A DNA stretch of 48,356 nt, from contig JBBQQG010000006.1 in the NCBI GenBank assembly GCA_038216175.1, positions 1 to 48,356 on the forward strand. The letters run 5' to 3'. Within the stretch, counting starts at the first letter, position 1. The number at the start of each line of letters is the position of its first letter. Shown in pieces: positions 44,369 through 48,356 of this stretch. This DNA is from JBBQQG01 sp038216175. Lineage in GTDB: Bacteria; Patescibacteriota; Saccharimonadia; Saccharimonadales; OMJO01. Below the pieces are notes generated by a model. It worked only from the letters and a program-made list of their open reading frames with translations, had not been told where the DNA came from and searched no databases. Both the position numbers and the translations under genes were made by a program.

Positions 44369-45925
44369 CTAGTTCGATAGTCCGAAATTCGACAGTAGAA
44401 TCGACAGATCAGTTAGATCCACTCCGCCGATATGATCTATATCGCTTAATGGGTCGTTTGTGCCCCAGTGTGCTAAGAATATTGACAGATCAGTTAGATC
44501 AACACGACTGTTTCTATCTATATCTCCTGGAATTAATACTTTAGTGCTGGCTGAAATAGTAGCTGGACTCGACAGATTGCCTGCGCCGTCCATGGCAGAC
44601 ACCGTATATGTATAAGTTGTTCCAGGTAACAAGCCGGTATCATCGTAAGAAAGTACAGTCGGTGCGACAGAAGTTATAACAACACCGTTTCGCTTTATCT
44701 GATAGGCAGTTACAGCGATATTATCAGTGCTAGCCCCCCAACTTAATGACACCGTAGAAAGCGTTGGCGGGCCGGACGAAAGACCGCTAGGTGTAGTTGG
44801 TGGGAAATGGTCGGAATTATCGACTGTAACAGTAACTGGTGAAGATGTACTTACATTTGCTGGTACTGCTTTGTCATATGCTTTTGCAGTAATCGTATGT
44901 AAACCGTCGCCTACACCAACTTTGGTGTCCCAAACAAAACTGTATGGTGAAACTGAAGCTGAACTTTTTAAAACTCCATCAATATAGAATTCGACCTTAG
45001 CAAGCCCAGTTCCGCCAGTATTATCGGCTGCTGTAGCGCTTATAGTTGTAGTCCCAGAAATAGAAGAGTTGGCTGCTGGAGATGAAATTGATAGCGTAGG
45101 AGCTGTAAGATCGGAAATCGTTATTGAATTTATACCCGACGTCGCACTGTTACCATATGGGTCCTTGGCTTTGGCCTGAATAGTGTGCGGTCCTAAAGCC
45201 AAACCAACGGTTGACCAATTATATGTGTACGGCGGCGATGTAAGCGTTGTTTTTACTGCACCGTCAACTAATATATCGACACTAGATACCGAACTATTGT
45301 CAGTGGCAGTGACTGAAATTATGCTAGTTGTTCCATTTGAAATAACAGAACCGTTCGCAGGTGAGACAAGTGTTACTACCGGAGGCGTGGCATCAATTGT
45401 ATAAATTCCGCCAGCAGTAGCACTCAAAGATAACAGAATGTCTTTGTTGGTAGTTCCGCTTAGTATTTCGCTACCGGCAGTAAATGCGACGTCAGCACTT
45501 CCGCTAGTGGTCTTTGTTTTAAACGTTATATTAGCAACCAATTGATCACCTGTAAGCGTGCCGACTAGACCTCGAGCAATTGTAATAGCTCCAACGCCGC
45601 CAGTCGCTTGAGCTTGAACAGTAAATGGACTTGCTGCAGATTCCATGCTTACAAAATCAACTAGTGCTGGATTATAGCTAAGATTTGCTAGTACCGAGTT
45701 TACGGCTACTGTACCGCTATTTTCATGCACGCTAACAATGAATGTCGTATTAATAGGAGAGGTGGCACTTGAAGGCGTCAAATAAATAGTCGGCGGAACA
45801 GGTGGAGGTGTGGCAGCCTTACTTTTAATAATAATATAGCCAGCCGTGCACATAATTAATACATAGAAAACCAGCAATATGGGATTAAACATTGTTTTGC
45901 TCTTAAAACGTTGGTTCAAGCTCAT
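44369..45925 (-). CDS. cohesin-Ig-Ig-FN3-dockerin surface protein (scaffoldin-like)
   Basis: 518 residues. A membrane-helix/signal segment (about 12-35) is followed by a cohesin domain (about 40-178, with a beta-sandwich and the Val-Ala-Val-Asn-Ser-Val-Leu-Ala-Asn-Leu-Ser-Tyr strand), two Ig-like domains of Big_9 type (about 180-370), one FN3 domain (about 375-465) and a type I dockerin (467-518). Both dockerin halves have F-hand calcium loops, Gly-Asp-Ile-Asp-Arg-Asn-Ser-Arg-Val-Asp-Leu-Thr-Asp and Asp-Ile-Asp-His-Ile-Gly-Gly-Val-Asp-Leu-Thr-Asp. Holding both partners of the cohesin-dockerin interaction would let it bind other proteins and be bound. No enzymatic domain is present. Start overlaps the end of 45922-46494 by four bases (ATGA). 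Confidence 0.88.
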   Translation of the reverse strand: MSLNQRFKSKTMFNPILLVFYVLIMCTAGYIIIKSKAATPPPVPPTIYLTPSSATSPINTTFIVSVHENSGTVAVNSVLANLSYNPALVDFVSMESAASPFTVQAQATGGVGAITIARGLVGTLTGDQLVANITFKTKTTSGSADVAFTAGSEILSGTTNKDILLSLSATAGGIYTIDATPPVVTLVSPANGSVISNGTTSIISVTATDNSSVSSVDILVDGAVKTTLTSPPYTYNWSTVGLALGPHTIQAKAKDPYGNSATSGINSITISDLTAPTLSISSPAANSSISGTTTISATAADNTGGTGLAKVEFYIDGVLKSSASVSPYSFVWDTKVGVGDGLHTITAKAYDKAVPANVSTSSPVTVTVDNSDHFPPTTPSGLSSGPPTLSTVSLSWGASTDNIAVTAYQIKRNGVVITSVAPTVLSYDDTGLLPGTTYTYTVSAMDGAGNLSSPATISASTKVLIPGDIDRNSRVDLTDLSIFLAHWGTNDPLSDIDHIGGVDLTDLSILLSNFGLSN

Positions 45926-46494
45926 TTCGGGCTCGCAATCATGTAAACTCCGTCAGGTGTGTTACCTAAAATATTACTATGATTATCGAGACTAAGCAGC
46001 TGGGTTCCTTTGATAAATTTTAATCGAGCATCACCGCTAGACTGCTTGGCTTTTAAGTTTATTTTTGCTATCAGATTTTTTCCTGTTACTTGGCCAATAT
46101 GACCTTTGGCAATTGTGATAGTACCATTTTTTTCCGATGACTGAGCTTGAACATCAAAGGCACTGCCGGCATTATCGACACTGATGAACTGGAGCATATC
46201 AGTTGGATACTGGATGTCAGCTTCAACTGCATTTACAGCTACTGAACCCGAGTCTTCCCAAACAGAAATTGTAATCGATTGACCGGCATCCAGTTTTTGA
46301 TTGGACGGCAGTAGAGTAATACTGGATTTAGAATTAGACGAGTCGCCAAGACCATTTCTATGCTTGTTCAAATAAAACGCCAATGCACCTAAAATGACTA
46401 AAATCATCAATAACAGTAATAGATGAATAGGCGACGAAAAAGTACTGTGGGGTTTAGCTTCAACTTTATCGGTTTTTTTGGCTTCAGTTTCCAA
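45922..46494 (-). CDS. membrane-anchored cohesin-domain protein
   Basis: 190 residues. A charged cytoplasmic tail (1-23) and a membrane helix (about 24-43) carry an outward cohesin domain (about 55-187). The cohesin aligns strand by strand with that of the next gene: Ser-Gly-Ser-Val-Ala-Val-Asn-Ala-Val-Glu-Ala-Asp-Ile, Ala-Phe-Asp-Val-Gln-Ala-Gln and Ile-Thr-Ile-Ala-Lys-Gly-His-Ile-Gly. The four-base overlap with the cohesin-dockerin gene indicates coupled expression. The model is that this anchors the dockerin of its partner at the membrane, a minimal version of the anchoring scaffoldin of cellulosomes. Binding is not shown by sequence. Confidence 0.85.
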   Translation of the reverse strand: METEAKKTDKVEAKPHSTFSSPIHLLLLLMILVILGALAFYLNKHRNGLGDSSNSKSSITLLPSNQKLDAGQSITISVWEDSGSVAVNAVEADIQYPTDMLQFISVDNAGSAFDVQAQSSEKNGTITIAKGHIGQVTGKNLIAKINLKAKQSSGDARLKFIKGTQLLSLDNHSNILGNTPDGVYMIASPK

Positions 46495-46584
46495 TTTTTC
46501 TCTACTTTATAGTTATTGAAAATATAATGCTCCGAATTGTTTAGAAAATCAACCCTTATGTTTAATTTTACTTGGTTTAACTAC

Positions 46585-46648
46585 TTAAATGTATGCGTCA
46601 TCACTGGTGTTAATAAGTTATAAAGTATGCATTTAAGTGTAAGCGTCA
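46585..46648 (+). repeat. two 16-base imperfect direct repeats (TTAARTGTAWGCGTCA)
   Basis: Copies at 46585-46600 and 46633-46648 agree at 14 of 16 positions. The second ends inside the left arm of the 16-bp inverted repeat, so they may mark a recombination or binding region next to the cassette. Confidence 0.5.
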
Positions 46649-46660
46649 GATAGTTTAGTA
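46645..46660 (+). repeat. left arm of a perfect 16-bp inverted repeat flanking the GC-rich LPFTG gene
   Basis: GTCAGATAGTTTAGTA; its exact reverse complement lies at 47986-48001. The pair encloses 1357 bases containing one gene with foreign codon use, so they look like terminal repeats of a mobile cassette or of an invertible segment. No target duplication is clear outside. Confidence 0.75.
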
Positions 46661-46671
46661 GATTCCCTTGA

Positions 46672-46718
46672 GGGAGGGCGAGGTGTATCAGGAAATCCCG
46701 ATAAACGCTCGCCCTCCC
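46672..46718 (-). terminator. stem-loop after the GC-rich LPFTG gene
   Basis: GGGAGGGCGAG (46672-46682) and CTCGCCCTCCC (46708-46718) make an 11-pair outer stem with an inner TATC/GATA stem. It starts ten bases past the stop codon at 46728. No U-tract follows on the minus strand, so it is a strong but non-canonical terminator or RNA end. Confidence 0.55.
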
Positions 46719-46727
46719 GGCTGGGTT

Positions 46728-47867
46728 CTAGTTGACGCTCATGTTCTCGTCGACAGGACGACGCTTTTTGGTTGCAAATATCAAACCAAAACCGAGTCCG
46801 AGGGACAAGATCGCGAGCAAACGCTCGAGGTCTTGTTCGGCTCCGGTAAAGGGCAGTGTATTTACAACCGTACGCGGCGCCGGGTTGGCGTGAATGACGG
46901 GCATCGGTTGGTGAACAGGCTTCGGTGTCGGGTGAGGGTGCTGAACCGGCTTGGGAGCGGGCTTGCAGTCCTGTGTCCGAACGGGAAACGAGTTCATAAC
47001 TTTGCCGTCTTGCGTCCACGTGATGGTGTCATTGCCCGAAGGCTTGTCGATGACCAACACCACGTTTGCGTCTTCAACGTTGCCGTTGAAAATGACACCG
47101 TGCTGCTTCGAGCTAACCGTTACGTGGCTGACGATGTTGCCACCGAGAGCTTTCACGATCAACTTGACCTCTTGGCAGTTCGACGACGGAACGACCGTTA
47201 CCTTCGGCTGCACTGGTGCGCAGACCGAAACTGCAGGACGCGACACGTCGAATTTGGCGATGACCATCTTGCCCTCGATGACTTGCACGCTTGTGTGCGA
47301 GCCGTAGGTGAGAGTAAGGGCCACGAACCGCTGTGAATTCGGCATCAACTGCACCAGGATTGGCGCCGGAGATCCGGATACAAGCAGCTCCAGCTTGACG
47401 TTTACGTTACCGGGACCAGCCGAGAGCTGCACGCCAGATGACGAGCAGGTCGAAACCGATGTCGCGTTGATCGCGGGAGTCTTGACGGGAGCGGGACAGT
47501 TGGTGTCGAAGTCGAAGACCTGACTACCGAATTCCGATCCGCCGAGATTCCACGAGAACGTGACGTGGTTGTGGCTGAATCCAGTACCGGATGTGACGGC
47601 GTCGATGTTGAAGAAGAACGGGCCACTGGGACCGTGTCGATCCTGTTTCATGTGGATCGTCTTCCCGCCGACCGAGCCATCTGCCAACATTGAGAACGGC
47701 TTGTCCAGGAACTGAACAAAATTGCCGCCCATTTCGTGGCAGTTGCCGAACTGGGACGCGATGTCGATGTGGTGAGCTGATGCCACCTCGATCGAAATCA
47801 GGGAGACAGCGGCCGACATGCCAATCGACAGACTAATGAGTGTTACTAGCATACGTAAAAAACGCAC
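46728..47867 (-). CDS. sortase-anchored (LPFTG) surface protein with foreign codon usage
   Basis: 379 residues from a GTG with AAAGGTGA upstream. Signal peptide (about 1-32, ending Ala-Ser-Ala), a Cys- and His-containing beta-rich region with possible Ig-like folds (about 35-300), a Pro/His/Lys-rich linker (about 305-335), then Leu-Pro-Phe-Thr-Gly (about 342-346), a hydrophobic helix and a Lys-Lys-Arg-Arg tail. This is a full sortase sorting signal and would be processed by the sortase at 35064. G+C is clearly higher than in neighbours (35 of 60 bases in 47401-47460, against 23 of 60 in 46081-46140), suggesting recent transfer. It sits in a segment bounded by 16-bp inverted repeats. The main domain is not recognised. 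Confidence 0.85.
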   Translation of the reverse strand: MRFLRMLVTLISLSIGMSAAVSLISIEVASAHHIDIASQFGNCHEMGGNFVQFLDKPFSMLADGSVGGKTIHMKQDRHGPSGPFFFNIDAVTSGTGFSHNHVTFSWNLGGSEFGSQVFDFDTNCPAPVKTPAINATSVSTCSSSGVQLSAGPGNVNVKLELLVSGSPAPILVQLMPNSQRFVALTLTYGSHTSVQVIEGKMVIAKFDVSRPAVSVCAPVQPKVTVVPSSNCQEVKLIVKALGGNIVSHVTVSSKQHGVIFNGNVEDANVVLVIDKPSGNDTITWTQDGKVMNSFPVRTQDCKPAPKPVQHPHPTPKPVHQPMPVIHANPAPRTVVNTLPFTGAEQDLERLLAILSLGLGFGLIFATKKRRPVDENMSVN

Positions 47868-47925
47868 TTAAATCACCTTTTCCTTTTGGTTGGGGATTGA
47901 GCGAATATTACAGGGGAAGCTCAAA

Positions 47926-47970
47926 TTGCGAGCGTAAAAAACCCTAATATTAGGTTCTTAACGCTCGCAA
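47926..47970. other. long inverted repeat in the upstream region of the LPFTG gene
   Basis: TTGCGAGCGT and ACGCTCGCAA form a ten-pair outer stem and the interior ACCCTAATATTAGGTT continues the pairing. It lies between the 48001 repeat arm and the gene start, with no U-tract on either side, so it could be an operator, an attenuator or part of a mobile-element end. Confidence 0.55.
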
Positions 47971-47985
47971 CTAGCTTGCCTCATT

Positions 47986-48001
47986 TACTAAACTATCTGA
48001 C
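47986..48001 (-). repeat. right arm of the perfect 16-bp inverted repeat
   Basis: TACTAAACTATCTGAC, the exact reverse complement of 46645-46660. The next two bases inside include one match, so 17 of 18 bases agree. The arm lies between the LPFTG gene and the terminator of the upstream RNA. Confidence 0.75.
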
Positions 48002-48017
48002 TTGTAAAATATCCTGA

Positions 48018-48048
48018 CAATAAAAAGCTCGGCTGCGAGAAGCCGAGC
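48018..48048 (-). terminator. intrinsic terminator of the minus-strand small RNA
   Basis: On the minus strand GCTCGGCT, a six-base loop and AGCCGAGC form an eight-pair GC-rich stem followed by TTTTTATTG. It reads away from the consensus promoter at 48177-48205 and towards the LPFTG gene. Confidence 0.85.
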
Positions 48049-48170
48049 GCGTATACAAAAATAGAAAAACTATTCGATGCTTTCTGCCCGGTTTCGCTAT
48101 TAGCTCCATCCACCCCAAGCGACCATATACAGGGAAGATTTCATCGCTGCTGAACAACTAAATTGTCAAC
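48022..48170 (-). ncRNA. predicted small RNA of about 150 nt, no known family
   Basis: Bounded by a perfect TTGACA-N17-TATAAT promoter and a strong terminator. No start codon with a ribosome-binding site or sizeable frame is seen within. The expected transcript can form local stems (for example CGATG near the start with CATCG about 70 bases later, and GCTAATAGC in the middle). It does not match SRP RNA, tmRNA, RNase P RNA, or the riboswitch classes I could recall. It could be a 6S-like regulator, a trans-acting RNA, or a leader whose terminator controls the LPFTG gene about 150 bases downstream. Confidence 0.6.
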
Positions 48171-48176
48171 TCGCGT

Positions 48177-48205
48177 ATTATACAACTCCTAGGCTTTTTT
48201 GTCAA
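48177..48205 (-). promoter_or_regulatory. perfect consensus sigma-70 promoter, minus strand
   Basis: TTGACA (complement of 48200-48205) and TATAAT (complement of 48177-48182) with a 17-base spacer, fully consensus. No other promoter in the window is this strong. The -35 box lies where the left end of the insertion sequence is expected. Confidence 0.8.
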
Positions 48206-48228
48206 TAGTAAATATCGGCAATTATCCC

Positions 48229-48257
48229 TTGACACCATATTAACAGTGGCGTAAACT
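48229..48257 (+). promoter_or_regulatory. promoter of the transposase gene, leaderless
   Basis: TTGACA (48229-48234), 17 bases, TAAACT (48252-48257). The ATG at 48264 begins seven bases after the -10, so the message would start at the start codon. No Shine-Dalgarno site is present. Confidence 0.65.
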
Positions 48258-48263
48258 GTAAGT

Positions 48264-48356
48264 ATGAAGTTTACAATGCAGGAGTTCAATCATAAGTTTC
48301 CAACTAGCGACTCCTGTTTAGGGTATCTATGGCAAATGCATTTCGCAGATAAGCCC
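48264..48356 (+). CDS. IS1595/ISXO2-type transposase, N-terminal part (runs off the right edge)
   Basis: 31 residues are visible. The opening Met-Gln-Glu-Phe-Asn-His-Lys-Phe-Pro-Thr-Ser-Asp-Ser-Cys-Leu-Gly-Tyr-Leu matches the N-terminal zinc-ribbon domain of IS1595-family transposases (pattern FxxkFPtexxCxxYL). The catalytic part would follow beyond the window. The gene has its own promoter and probably a leaderless mRNA. The terminal repeat of the element was not proved; the TAGGCTTTTTTGTCAATAG stretch near 48189-48208 is a candidate. Its copy number is unknown. Confidence 0.8.
   Translation, partial: MKFTMQEFNHKFPTSDSCLGYLWQMHFADKP

Noticed and set aside
46668..47523. Overlapping plus-strand ORFs opposite the LPFTG gene
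   Set aside because: They arise from the GC-rich third positions of the minus-strand gene, which has signal peptide, sorting signal and ribosome-binding site; the plus frames lack these.
48022..48170. Known riboswitch or housekeeping RNA (T-box, fluoride, SRP, tmRNA, RNase P)
   Set aside because: Short similarities such as GGGGTGGATGG were compared from memory, but the defining conserved cores are absent.

Overview
The window looks like a chromosomal piece of an environmental member of the candidate phyla radiation, most likely Candidatus Saccharibacteria (TM7). This is inferred from the low-GC, tightly packed genes, the standard genetic code (TGA is a stop), a cytochrome bo3 quinol oxidase operon with almost no other metabolism, many membrane-anchored or lipid-anchored surface proteins, and a sortase system. 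No rRNA, tRNA or CRISPR array was seen. No taxonomic marker gene is present, so the placement rests on gene content.

Layout. 1-3.5 kb: a broken surface protein (frameshift) and a cytoplasmic protein of unknown function split by one in-frame TAA. 3.6-9.4 kb: an Asp-box propeller protein, then the cyoABCD operon on the minus strand. CyoD carries a C-terminal cupredoxin-like domain, and CyoB has Leu where the K-channel lysine is expected. 9.5-12.9 kb: two lipoproteins (one an SGNH hydrolase), a DinB/mycothiol-type protein and a VOC protein. 13-24 kb: large surface enzymes. These are a 1255-residue protein with three predicted enzymatic domains, two paralogous beta-helix proteins and a GH26-like protein, and they share an N-terminal anchor module with the Asp-box protein. 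A GC-rich orphan gene sits among them. 24-26.5 kb: a sigma-70 family factor and an unknown protein.

26.8-42.1 kb: a glycan-synthesis and modification region with two processive-type GT2 enzymes, a GT4 enzyme, a modular polysaccharide deacetylase and two TIM-barrel-like proteins. It also holds an MFS exporter next to an AbrB-type regulator, and a sortase beside a 57-residue LPDTG microprotein. 42.1-46.5 kb: small membrane proteins and lipoproteins, then a two-gene operon encoding a membrane-anchored cohesin and a cohesin-Ig-FN3-dockerin protein, which could form a minimal scaffold. 46.6-48.0 kb: a GC-rich LPFTG surface protein inside a perfect 16-bp inverted repeat. 48.0-48.36 kb: a consensus promoter and terminator defining a short unknown RNA, then the start of an IS1595/ISXO2-type transposase.

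How the genes fit together (inference): most of the window builds, decorates and exposes the cell surface. Three display routes are visible: N-terminal helix plus a shared stalk, lipid anchoring, and sortase. A fourth, non-covalent route (cohesin-dockerin) is suggested. The quinol oxidase would allow oxygen reduction. Several loci show recent change: two GC-rich genes, one nonsense codon, one frameshift, an internal DNA repeat and an insertion sequence at the right edge.
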